Source: JAHJDO01 sp964437505
Lineage (GTDB): Bacteria; JAHJDO01
Assembly: GCA_964437505.1 (NCBI GenBank)
Contig: CAYTGU010000016.1
Location: 1-34,456, forward strand
DNA: 34,456 nt
Direction: 5' to 3'
The translations under genes were made by a program, and so were the position numbers. Each line of letters starts with the position of its first letter. The first letter of the stretch is position 1. This document shows, one piece after another, positions 1-7,686 of the stretch. The notes beneath the pieces were generated by a model that saw nothing but the letters and a program-made list of their open reading frames with translations, was not told where the DNA came from and made no database searches.

Positions 1-317
1 GAAATACCGTAACATCAAGATTTATAGACGAAATTCCTGATAATTTATTAGTTAAAACATATAAAAGAACTGGTTTAAATAAATCTGTTTTCTTCTCTCA
101 GAACAAGTCTAAAGACAATAGTCTAAGATATGAAAGTTTAGAAGATGACGAGTGTTCATATAAGGTGGGGCAGAGAATTATACACTCAAAATGGGGACGA
201 GGAACAGTTGTCAGTAAAACCGGACGTGGAGATAAGACAAAGATTACAGTTCATTTCTGGAAGGAAAATATTAGAAAAACTTTATTGGTTAAGTATGCGA
301 ATTTGAGAAATGCATAG
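1..317 (+). CDS. UvrD/PcrA-type DNA helicase, C-terminal fragment
   Basis: Only the last 104 codons are in the window, read in the frame that starts at base 3 and ends with TAG at 315-317. The first residues, TSRFIDEIP, match the conserved end of the helicase core in UvrD/PcrA superfamily 1A enzymes. A charged linker follows, then a small domain with KVGQRIIHSKWGRGTVV and a final KYANLRNA. This is the Tudor-like C-terminal domain of PcrA/UvrD, known in the family to contact RNA polymerase. The full protein would be an ATP-dependent 3'-5' helicase for nucleotide excision and mismatch repair. Its stop overlaps the 3' end of the convergent glycosyltransferase by about 29 bases. The N-terminal motor is outside the window, so PcrA and UvrD cannot be told apart. 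Confidence 0.9.
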   Translation, partial: NTVTSRFIDEIPDNLLVKTYKRTGLNKSVFFSQNKSKDNSLRYESLEDDECSYKVGQRIIHSKWGRGTVVSKTGRGDKTKITVHFWKENIRKTLLVKYANLRNA

Positions 318-1464
318 TTCTGTAAATCTCCAAAATGCGTTTTGCATTGTGATTCCATGTATAAGAATTTGATACCTTATGCCTTGCATTGAAGCCTAAT
401 CTCTGCCTGAGCGCAGGGTCGCTAAAGAGTTTTATAATGTTGTTTGCAAGCTGTTCTTGATCCCCTGGTTTTATTAATAATATTTCTTTTTCATTTTCAA
501 AGAATCTATTCATCTGGCCTTCCGCCGGAGCAATAATAGGTTTAGCCATTGCCATATATTCAAAAATTTTAACAGGAGAGCTATAAATGCTCATATTGGG
601 AAGAACTGTTATATCCATTGCTGCAATATATGCGGGTACATCATTATGTGAAACAGCGCCAGCAAAAGTAACAATATTCTTTAACTTGTTATCCTTAACA
701 AGTTTTTTTAATTTATGTTCTTCAAATCCTTCTCCGACTATAAGGAAGTGAATATCAGGTATTTGCTGTTTGCATTTTTCTGCTGCGTCAAGAAGTAGAG
801 GGAGCCCCTGTCTTTTACTGAGACTTCCAACAAATCCAACAATTTGTTTCCCCTCAAGTTTATATTTTTTTCTAATGGAAATTCCAGATATCTCTGGATT
901 GAATTTTTCGGAATCTACACCATCAGGAACCTCAAAAATCTTGTTTCTATCTACCCCTTTCCTGATAACATAATCTCTAAGATTATCTGTAGTTATAATT
1001 ATTGCTTCAGTACTTTTGAATATATTATTTTCTACATGTCTGGCTAAGGATCTGAAATTTAATCTCCGCTTAGGCCCCCACAAAAGCGCTGCATTAACCT
1101 CTAACATAAATGGTATGTTGAATTTTCTAGCTAACTTCATCCCTGCGCTTCCATAAAGCTCATACCTTTCATAGATTAGATCCGGCTTTGCATTGTTAAA
1201 TAGGCTCTTGGCTTTTTTGTAGAGCTTGCTGCTTGTAAAGGTCATTCTTAGATCAGCGCCCAATTTCTTTGATGTAAATGGCAATACTTCGTGGATCGTA
1301 TATTGCCCATTCTCATGGTTTTCTGCGCCCTTATTTGTTGTAATTACAAATACTTCGTGATTCAATTTAATTAAAGCATTAATAACTTCGCGTATATGAA
1401 TAGAAGCGCCCTTTATTCCAGTTATTGGGATTTGGCTGTCCTCACAGAGGTATGCTATTTTCAT
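289..1464 (-). CDS. Glycosyltransferase family 4 (GT-B)
   Basis: This 391-aa protein has the two-Rossmann GT-B layout of GT4 enzymes. The N-terminal acceptor domain opens with MKIAYLCEDSQIP and a Gly-rich loop (ITGIKGASIHIREV). The C-terminal donor domain begins near residue 210 with IVGFVGSLSKRQGLP, followed by FLIVGEGFEE and the nucleotide-sugar-binding segment SPVKIFEYMAMAKPII, whose Glu is the usual donor contact. It probably transfers a sugar from a nucleotide donor to a cell-surface glycan in the cytoplasm; neither sugar nor acceptor can be read from the sequence. It lies 4 bases after fxsA and ends the minus-strand run. Its 3' end overlaps the convergent helicase gene. Confidence 0.88.
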   Translation of the reverse strand: MKIAYLCEDSQIPITGIKGASIHIREVINALIKLNHEVFVITTNKGAENHENGQYTIHEVLPFTSKKLGADLRMTFTSSKLYKKAKSLFNNAKPDLIYERYELYGSAGMKLARKFNIPFMLEVNAALLWGPKRRLNFRSLARHVENNIFKSTEAIIITTDNLRDYVIRKGVDRNKIFEVPDGVDSEKFNPEISGISIRKKYKLEGKQIVGFVGSLSKRQGLPLLLDAAEKCKQQIPDIHFLIVGEGFEEHKLKKLVKDNKLKNIVTFAGAVSHNDVPAYIAAMDITVLPNMSIYSSPVKIFEYMAMAKPIIAPAEGQMNRFFENEKEILLIKPGDQEQLANNIIKLFSDPALRQRLGFNARHKVSNSYTWNHNAKRILEIYRTMHFSNSHT

Positions 1465-1468
1465 ATAA

Positions 1469-1861
1469 TCAGAACCTATTTATTTGAAACCTTCCTTCAT
1501 CTATCATTCGAGCAAGTTTTTTCTTCATTAAATACTTCATCCATTTTCTTGTAATAGGAATTATAGCTACTAATCCAATAAAGTCTGTGATTAATCCAGG
1601 GGTAAGCAGCAGAAGTCCTCCTGCCAGTATAATTGTTCCGTCCAGTATCTCTTCCTTCGGCATAATACCAACAGAAAGCTGGTTTTGAACCTCTTTAATT
1701 ACTGTTAATCCCTGCCATCTTGCAAGCGAAGCGCCAGAAATACCCGTTGCAATAATAATTAAAATCGCATTTAAGAGCCCAATGTGATGACCAATCTTTA
1801 TCAGTAGAACCAGCTCTGTCATTGGAAGAAGCGTAAATAGCAGAAGCAAGTAGAAGAACAT
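1469..1861 (-). CDS. fxsA: FxsA family membrane protein
   Basis: A 130-aa integral membrane protein. It starts with a hydrophobic segment (FFYLLLLFTLLPMTELVLLI), then has an ATGISGASLARWQG loop and a second hydrophobic stretch (ILAGGLLLLTPGLITDFIG) followed by a basic tail. The order P-E-L, GA-x-LAR-x-QG and GG-x-LL-x-PG-x-x-TD-x-x-G is the FxsA signature. In E. coli FxsA counters F-plasmid exclusion of phage T7, but its ordinary cellular role is not established. The gene lies 3 bases after one GT4 gene and 4 bases before another, so it is probably co-transcribed with them. A weak Shine-Dalgarno (AGAGG) sits about 12 bases before the ATG. Confidence 0.9.
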   Translation of the reverse strand: MFFYLLLLFTLLPMTELVLLIKIGHHIGLLNAILIIIATGISGASLARWQGLTVIKEVQNQLSVGIMPKEEILDGTIILAGGLLLLTPGLITDFIGLVAIIPITRKWMKYLMKKKLARMIDEGRFQINRF

Positions 1862-1864
1862 AGT

Positions 1865-2986
1865 TTAAAGTAACCTCTTGTATAAATTCTCTGTTTTCCT
1901 AACCATTCTGTCAATACTAAAGTTTAGCACTCTTTTCTCTGCTTCTTGTCCCATCCTTTTCGCCAGTTCTTGATTGTTAATTAGATTGAGACTATATAAC
2001 GCCATATCTTCAGGAGATTTAGGTTGAATGATGAAACCAGTTTTCCCATGTTCAACAACCTCGCTGTTTCCTCCAACATCAGTCACAACAGTAGGTTTCC
2101 CAGCAGCCATTGACTCTAGGAGCGTTATGGAGAATCCCTCTCGCAAAGAAGCCAGAACAGATATATCGGACATTGCCAAAATTTGCGGGATATCGTCTCT
2201 CAAACCTGCAAATATTACATTTTTGCTAATCTCTAAATCCTTTGACATACTTCTTAACTGCTTCTCAAGTGGACCGTCACCTACAATTAAAAATTTTACC
2301 TTTGGGTTTTTCTCTCTTATTATTTGAGCAGCCTTTAGAAAGTAAAGATGCCCTTTCTGCTGATGCAAGCGTCCTATTGTTGTTATAACTTTTTCATCCG
2401 GTTTTATCCCAAATTCTTCTTTTTGTTTGTTTGTATTCACATAAGTTTGGAATTTTGAAATATCAACTCCATTATAAATTGTAATAATTTTATCTTCAGA
2501 TATTCCTATTTTATTAACATAAAAATCTTTGACTGCATCAGACACAGCAATAATTTTATTTGTAATTCCTGCTAACACCCTGTCATTCAGTCTTTGAGGA
2601 AACTTCTTCCATGAGTCTATATTGTGCTCATTAGCTATTATTACTGGTACACCTGCCAGTTTAGCAGCTATTCTGCCTGCAAGATTTGCCCTATATAGAT
2701 GGGTGTGAACAATGTCTATCTGCATCTTTTTCATAAGGCGTGCTAGTCTCAGTATGCCTGCTATGTATTTCCCATCAAAGTCCAGTCGTGCTCTCATTCT
2801 AAACTTGATAATAGGAATACCTAAAGATTCCATAGTATCTGCCAGTTTATCTCGTTTAAAGAGGCAGCACAGATAAACCTCGTATTGACGCTTATCTAAT
2901 CTTGGGAGTATGGATGTCAGAGTTCTTTCAACGCCGCCCATTTCAAGAGAGGGGATTACGCGAAGAATTTTAACCGGTTTTTTCAT
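1865..2986 (-). CDS. Glycosyltransferase family 4 (GT-B)
   Basis: This 373-aa protein is a typical GT4 enzyme. It starts with ILRVIPSLEMGGVERTL, the Gly-rich acceptor-domain loop of the WcaL/PelF-like group, and has HTHLYRANLAGR and NEHN in the N-terminal half. The donor domain has ITTIGRLHQQKGH, FLIVGDGPLE and the E-x7-E motif EGFSITLLESMAAGKP with the following VGGNSEVV. It probably adds a hexose in surface polysaccharide assembly, with unknown specificity. It is followed directly by fxsA and is separated from the upstream EIIA-PilZ gene by 63 bases that show no strong promoter. Starting ATG codon at 2986; the Shine-Dalgarno is weak. Confidence 0.9.
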   Translation of the reverse strand: MKKPVKILRVIPSLEMGGVERTLTSILPRLDKRQYEVYLCCLFKRDKLADTMESLGIPIIKFRMRARLDFDGKYIAGILRLARLMKKMQIDIVHTHLYRANLAGRIAAKLAGVPVIIANEHNIDSWKKFPQRLNDRVLAGITNKIIAVSDAVKDFYVNKIGISEDKIITIYNGVDISKFQTYVNTNKQKEEFGIKPDEKVITTIGRLHQQKGHLYFLKAAQIIREKNPKVKFLIVGDGPLEKQLRSMSKDLEISKNVIFAGLRDDIPQILAMSDISVLASLREGFSITLLESMAAGKPTVVTDVGGNSEVVEHGKTGFIIQPKSPEDMALYSLNLINNQELAKRMGQEAEKRVLNFSIDRMVRKTENLYKRLL

Positions 2987-3049
2987 AGCTGCATTATTGT
3001 ATAGGCAAGTACTGGTTTGGTCAAGCCAAGTGATAAATTGAAGTGAAAT

Positions 3050-3874
3050 TTAAGAAGAGATTTTTATTCCATCAATAAATCGAGAAAGAGCAGTTTCTGT
3101 TTCCTTATCGTTTAAGATAAATTGTATCCCAATATTGTAATCTTCTTTTTTCTGTAAGCGCCAGACTATCTGTCCCTTTATTTCTAAATATTTTTTGACA
3201 TCCAACACAGGGATTCTCACTTGAAGTTTTATATCTTCTTTTATTCTTCCAGAGTCTTTTATGTCTTTATGTCTTGGTAACTTTATACAGATTCCACCAA
3301 GACTTATATCCTTTGTATAACCATAATATCCAACCAGATGTTTTTCTAAATCTTTTTGAAATCTTAACTCAACAGCTTCATCAACAGCATATCGCGGATA
3401 TCCCCTCCTTTCCGCAGAAGGGTTTTCCTCTATAGCAATTAGTTTTATTATATCTTCCGCAGATTCAGCATTCATCAAATTTTTTCTGAAGGCTTTATTT
3501 CTGAGAAGGCGGGATATCGTGGCTAAGGTTTTTAGATGTGGGCATACTTCTCTTTTGGGGGAAATGACCATAAAAAAAAGATTTACAGGCTTCTTATCAA
3601 CTGCATCAAAGCTTACTCCTTCTTTTGATCTCCCAAAAATAATAATTTTTTCTTTAATGGAGGACGTTTCCGCATGGGGGATAGCAACCCCATTTCCGAT
3701 TGCAGTACTGCCGCGCACTTCCCTATCTAGAATAGCTTTATTCAGCGTCTTCTCTGAACTAGCAAATTCTTTTTCTATGATTGGAGATATTAACTCTTTG
3801 ATTGCGTCTTCTTTTTTTTCAGATGAAAGATCTAAAAGAACTAATTCCTTCTGCATGAAATCAGAAAGACCCAT
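3050..3874 (-). CDS. PTS EIIA (PtsN-like) domain fused to PilZ domain
   Basis: This 274-aa protein joins two recognisable domains. Residues 1-148 are a fructose/mannitol-type EIIA domain, close to PtsN: it has STAIGNGVAIPHAET with the phospho-acceptor His at residue 67, then GVSFDA and VNLFFMV. Residues about 155-270 form a PilZ domain with both c-di-GMP contact motifs: ERRGYPR (R157-xxx-R161) and DISLGG (residues 189-194, D-x-S-x-x-G). The likely role is a cytoplasmic switch that reads PTS phosphorylation and c-di-GMP together. No permease domain is present and no HPr or EI lies nearby. The start is supported by GGAGAG just before the ATG. It follows the PAS-LuxR gene and has its own palindrome-containing promoter at 3905-3976. 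Domain calls are firm; the function is inferred. Confidence 0.88.
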   Translation of the reverse strand: MGLSDFMQKELVLLDLSSEKKEDAIKELISPIIEKEFASSEKTLNKAILDREVRGSTAIGNGVAIPHAETSSIKEKIIIFGRSKEGVSFDAVDKKPVNLFFMVISPKREVCPHLKTLATISRLLRNKAFRKNLMNAESAEDIIKLIAIEENPSAERRGYPRYAVDEAVELRFQKDLEKHLVGYYGYTKDISLGGICIKLPRHKDIKDSGRIKEDIKLQVRIPVLDVKKYLEIKGQIVWRLQKKEDYNIGIQFILNDKETETALSRFIDGIKISS

Positions 3875-3904
3875 TTACTCTCCAAATTTTTTCATACTGA
3901 ATAT

Positions 3905-3976
3905 ATTTTAATCATCCAAGAAAGTATTAGCAATAGGAATTATGCGGGTAGATAATGGGTACACAAAATACCCATT
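3905..3976 (-). promoter_or_regulatory. Promoter with 23-bp upstream palindrome, before the EIIA-PilZ gene
   Basis: On the minus strand an inverted repeat (arms AATGGGTA and TACCCATT, 7-base loop) lies at 3954-3976. Twenty bases later comes a -35 TTGCTA (3928-3933), then a 17-base spacer and a -10 TAAAAT (3905-3910). Transcription would start near 3898, 24 bases before the EIIA-PilZ ATG. The palindrome includes the TAA stop of the PAS-LuxR gene. The same arrangement with identical spacings recurs at 30904-30975. No T-run follows, so it is not a normal terminator. Its position, centred near -67, suits an activator site. The site is seen directly; the regulator is inferred. Confidence 0.7.
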
Positions 3977-5222
3977 AAATGGCCTGGAGAAAAGAAGTTA
4001 AGTTAATGTTTTTTTTAGATATTCCCATTTTATGCCTGATATTTTTGCGGTGTTTTTCAACTGTTTGTAGGGAAATATTTAAAAGCTCAGAAATCTCTTT
4101 GCTCGCGAGCTTGCCTTTTATCATATCGCAGATTTCAATTTCCCTGGGAGTTAGATTAAGTCTTTTCCCTCTTATTTTACGGCCAAACGAAGATACCAAT
4201 TCCTCTAAATGGGTTTTTAATAAATCAACATATTTACCGGCAGCATTCTCTAATTTGAGTTTTTCTAAAATCGGAAACAATAATTCACTTACATTAACCG
4301 CTATATCATCTTTTATCTTTTTCTTTTCCACTTCAATCTGCGCTATGATTTCGCTGAGGGCAATGTTTTTTTGCTCCAAAGCCGATTTTTGTTCCTGTAA
4401 TTTTGCCGCCGTCTCTTTCAACATATTCTCTGTCCTCTTGCGCTCAGTAATGTCGCGCATAAAGACAAAGAATTTACCAATTTTATCTTTCACATATTTG
4501 ACACTAGATTCAACTTCAATAATCCTGCCATCTTTGCATTTATGCTTAGTTTCAAAGAGATCAAAGCCGGCATTTATTACTCGCTGCATGTGCTGAGCTA
4601 TTATTTCTTCTGTTTCTGCCGCCTCGATATCTTTTAAGCTCATCTTAAGCAATTCTTCGCGATTGTAACCTATCATGGAGCAATAGGAATTATTAACATC
4701 CAAAATGTGTCCTTGTTCATCAACAATATAAAAACCATCCATGATATTTTTAAGTATGGTATCGCGTTCCGCTTCCAGATGCTCACGATACTTTTTTAAT
4801 TTCTCATCCGTCTTCTTTTGCTCAGTAATATCCCTGACTGTTGCCTGCAGGAAAGTTTCCTTTCCTATGCTCATTCTTGTTAGCAAAACAGTGGTAAAGA
4901 AATCCACTCCATTCGACTTTTTGTGTGTCCACTCAAAAAAGTTTGACCCTTTTTCCATTGCTATGTCAATCATTTTTTTTGCTTTATTTACGGAGGATTG
5001 TCCGTCCGGCTGAGACTCTGGAGAATGCATCCATGGAGGCACAGAAACAAACGTTTCTTCATCTTTTACGCCGAACAGTTCAAGTGTGGCAGTATTCCCC
5101 GAAGTAAAATTCCAAGATGGTGGTTCAAGTGTCATTATTGCGTCACGTGAAGTTTCAAATAAGAGCCGATATCTCTTTTCGCTTTCCTGCAGAGCCTTCT
5201 CCGCATTTTTAAATTTAACCAT
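3975..5222 (-). CDS. PAS-PAS-LuxR transcriptional regulator
   Basis: With the preferred start this is 415 aa. Two PAS/PAC units (roughly residues 8-135 and 140-265) each end in a PAC-like segment (VRDITEQKK, MRDITERKR). A coiled-coil linker rich in Glu and Lys follows, then a C-terminal LuxR/GerE helix-turn-helix of about 60 residues beginning LTPREIEICDMIKGK and containing TVEKHRKNIRHKMGI. It is probably a cytoplasmic sensor-regulator; no ligand is evident. The ATG at 5222 overlaps the preceding glycosyltransferase stop by 8 bases and has AGAGGTG about 10 bases upstream. A longer start at 5288 would overlap that gene by 74 bases and is less likely. The stop codon lies inside the palindrome at 3954-3976, so this protein is the first candidate to bind that site. 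Confidence 0.9.
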   Translation of the reverse strand: MVKFKNAEKALQESEKRYRLLFETSRDAIMTLEPPSWNFTSGNTATLELFGVKDEETFVSVPPWMHSPESQPDGQSSVNKAKKMIDIAMEKGSNFFEWTHKKSNGVDFFTTVLLTRMSIGKETFLQATVRDITEQKKTDEKLKKYREHLEAERDTILKNIMDGFYIVDEQGHILDVNNSYCSMIGYNREELLKMSLKDIEAAETEEIIAQHMQRVINAGFDLFETKHKCKDGRIIEVESSVKYVKDKIGKFFVFMRDITERKRTENMLKETAAKLQEQKSALEQKNIALSEIIAQIEVEKKKIKDDIAVNVSELLFPILEKLKLENAAGKYVDLLKTHLEELVSSFGRKIRGKRLNLTPREIEICDMIKGKLASKEISELLNISLQTVEKHRKNIRHKMGISKKNINLTSFLQAI

Positions 5223-6318
5223 GTCCTTGATACACCTCTGCTGTCTGTTCTGCAAGTTTGGTTTCTGAAAATTGATTGATGATAACATCCTTGCCTTTCT
5301 TAGCCATTGTCAAGGCGTCATCCCTATTATTTACCATATCAAGCACAGCCTCAGCCAAAATCTCAGGATTATGAGGAGGAACTAATACGCCAGTAATTCC
5401 ATTTTGAATAATCTCAGGAATTCCGCCTACATTAGTTGAAATAACAGGCTTTTCCATAATAAGCGCCTCCTTGATTACAGCAGGCGATCCTTCAACAGAA
5501 GATGATAGCACAAATATATCAATCCCTGAGAGAATTTGGGGGATACTCTCTCTTTTGCCTGCAAATATAACATAACTACTTAATTCCATTTTTTGAACCA
5601 TGCTTTTAAGCTGCGATTCCAGAATCCCATCCCCAACAATCAGCAATTTAACATTCTTGAATTTTGCAATAATAATCTTTAGCGCCACAAACATATTTGG
5701 ATAATCTTTATGCTCTCTCAATCTTCCGACCATTCCTAAAACCACAGTATCAGACAAAAGCCCAAACTCGTTACGTATTTCCCCCCCATCAAACTCGCCC
5801 TTAAACTTTTCTGTGTCTACAGAACTGTGAATAGTGATGATTTTATTCCCGGGAATGTTGTTCTCATCAATTAGCTGTTTTCTTATCACTTCAGCTACTG
5901 CTATTATTCTACCTGTCCATTCCTTATATAGTTTATTGTTTATCCGGTTGTTTTTTATTCTTGTGAAATTATGGCGCGTGCGGATAATTTTGCATTGACT
6001 AGACAAGCCAAATAATCTAACAGCCAGGACACCAATCCAGTGGTCTGATGAACGGTGTGTGTGTAAGATATCAACTTTATGAGTTTTTAGAAACCTTGAC
6101 AGTTTCCATATAGCTACCGGGTTAAATTTCCATTTGCTTATTTTAAGAGATAATAATGGGATATTACACGAATCTGCCTTTTTATATAACGGGCTTGACT
6201 GAGACACAGCCAGAATTATATTAAACCTTTCGTTATGGAGAAGTTTGCTGATAGTTAATATTCTTTGCTCTATCCCGCTCCAGACCTCACCTGCGTTTAC
6301 GTGCAATATGGTTTGCAT
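5215..6318 (-). CDS. Glycosyltransferase family 4 (GT-B)
   Basis: A 367-aa GT4 enzyme. The acceptor domain starts ILHVNAGEVWSGIEQRI and has HTHRSSDHW and TRHN. The donor domain has LGMVGRLREHKDY, LLIVGDGILE and the E-x7-E motif EGSPAVIKEALIMEKP with VGGIPEII. It is probably a cytoplasmic sugar transferase for surface glycan assembly. The ATG directly abuts the stop of the tRNA nucleotidyltransferase and has GGGAG five bases upstream, so the two genes are almost certainly co-transcribed and perhaps translationally coupled. Its 3' end overlaps the start of the PAS-LuxR gene by 8 bases. Sugar and linkage cannot be predicted. Confidence 0.9.
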   Translation of the reverse strand: MQTILHVNAGEVWSGIEQRILTISKLLHNERFNIILAVSQSSPLYKKADSCNIPLLSLKISKWKFNPVAIWKLSRFLKTHKVDILHTHRSSDHWIGVLAVRLFGLSSQCKIIRTRHNFTRIKNNRINNKLYKEWTGRIIAVAEVIRKQLIDENNIPGNKIITIHSSVDTEKFKGEFDGGEIRNEFGLLSDTVVLGMVGRLREHKDYPNMFVALKIIIAKFKNVKLLIVGDGILESQLKSMVQKMELSSYVIFAGKRESIPQILSGIDIFVLSSSVEGSPAVIKEALIMEKPVISTNVGGIPEIIQNGITGVLVPPHNPEILAEAVLDMVNNRDDALTMAKKGKDVIINQFSETKLAEQTAEVYQGHG

Positions 6319-7686
6319 TTATCTCCCTAATTCCTTTTTAAAGGCCTTCTTAATGTATTCAAAATATATATCTTTATTCTCGCCATTCTCCGGCAGGGTC
6401 TCGTTTGTAATGGCTTCCAGTATCTTATTCTTCATCTTTCCTATTAGAGGCGATGGAGAAAGATTGAATTTCTCCATTAACTCGTCTCCGGTGATTGGGA
6501 ATTTGGATTTTTTTGCTGAAATCAGCTCCTTACATCTCCCCTCAAGTTCGGATAGTTCTTTCTGCTTTTTAGCAACTTTCTCCTTCCTGTATGATGTTAT
6601 GTCAGCCTTAGAGATACTGAGAACATCTGAAAGTTTATCTCCCATCTTAGTTGCAAATCGTCTCACTGCAGTGTCTGTCCATAGAGAGGTATAAAGATTT
6701 GCCCGCATATGTTTACTGATTAAAAAGCATATGTGCCTGCGATCCTGATTGGAGAACCTGAGTCTTGAAAGGATTCCCCATGCCATCTTAGCACCTAAAT
6801 CTTCATGCCTATAAAAATGCACATTTTTCTCATCTATTGTTCTAACATATGGTTTTGCTATGTCGTGAAGCAGTGCAGCCCATCTGATTTTTTCATCTAA
6901 AGGACAATTATTAACAACTTTTACTGTATGCATCCAAACATCCTTATGATGAAGCCGGCTATCTTCATGCAGGTTCTTTAGAGGAACAAGTTCTGGTAAA
7001 AAATAGTTGATTATTTCTTCTTTCATTAGCTTTCCCAACGCTACTTCCACATAACTGCCAAGTAATAGCTTAGTTATCTCATCTCTTATTCTCTCACTTG
7101 AAAGGTTTAGCAGTCTGTAAGCGTTCTTTTTTAAGGATACGAGAGTCTTCTCTTCAATCTCAAATCCTAATTGAGACTGGAACCTTAATGCTCTTAGTAT
7201 CCTTAGAGAATCATCCTCAAACGCAGCATCCGGATCCTTAGGCGTTTTGATTATCTTTTGTTCTAAATCTTCTCTTCCTTTAAAGGGGTCAATTATTTTT
7301 AAGTCAGCACCTATAGCTATCGTATTGATTGTAAAATCCCTGCGTTCTAAGTCCTCCATTATGTTAGTTCCAAAATCAACATCAGGTTTTCTGCTGAATC
7401 CTCTGTATCTCTCCTTTTTTCTGAATGTTGTAATATGCAATTCAACCTGATCTATAAATGCGCCGACTGTTCCGAAACTTATGCCAACAGGATATGTTCT
7501 TATCCTGCTGTCTCGTAGAATCCTGATAATTTCAGGAGGTGTTGCAGATGTGGCAAAATCGTAATCATTGAGAGGTTTTTCCATTAATAGATCGCGCACT
7601 GAGCCCCCAACAAGATATACGGATTTACCGGCTTGAGCAAAAATGTTAAAAATAGTTGATATTATCTTATCTTTTATTTTTAGCAT
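6319..7686 (-). CDS. cca: CCA tRNA nucleotidyltransferase / poly(A) polymerase family, with HD domain
   Basis: A 455-aa class II nucleotidyltransferase. The head has LVGGSVRDLL (residues 25-34) and the catalytic Asp pair in NDYDF (D41, D43), then ERRDFTINTIA and the helical DSLRILRALRF segment of the CCA/PcnB family. An HD-type domain follows near residues 250-300 (HHKDVWMHTV and LLHDIAKP). It should add or repair the CCA end of tRNA, although poly(A) polymerases share the same fold and motifs, so the assignment between these two is not certain. The ATG overlaps the preceding AsmA-like gene by 20 bases, and the stop touches the next gene's ATG. Confidence 0.9.
   Translation of the reverse strand: MLKIKDKIISTIFNIFAQAGKSVYLVGGSVRDLLMEKPLNDYDFATSATPPEIIRILRDSRIRTYPVGISFGTVGAFIDQVELHITTFRKKERYRGFSRKPDVDFGTNIMEDLERRDFTINTIAIGADLKIIDPFKGREDLEQKIIKTPKDPDAAFEDDSLRILRALRFQSQLGFEIEEKTLVSLKKNAYRLLNLSSERIRDEITKLLLGSYVEVALGKLMKEEIINYFLPELVPLKNLHEDSRLHHKDVWMHTVKVVNNCPLDEKIRWAALLHDIAKPYVRTIDEKNVHFYRHEDLGAKMAWGILSRLRFSNQDRRHICFLISKHMRANLYTSLWTDTAVRRFATKMGDKLSDVLSISKADITSYRKEKVAKKQKELSELEGRCKELISAKKSKFPITGDELMEKFNLSPSPLIGKMKNKILEAITNETLPENGENKDIYFEYIKKAFKKELGR

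Noticed and set aside
3954..3976. Palindrome after the PAS-LuxR stop as an intrinsic terminator
   Set aside because: No T-run follows on the minus strand, and the same palindrome with the same promoter spacing recurs elsewhere.
5223..5288. Longer N-terminus of the PAS-LuxR protein
   Set aside because: It would overlap the glycosyltransferase by 74 bases, and the start at 5222 has better spacing to AGAGGTG.
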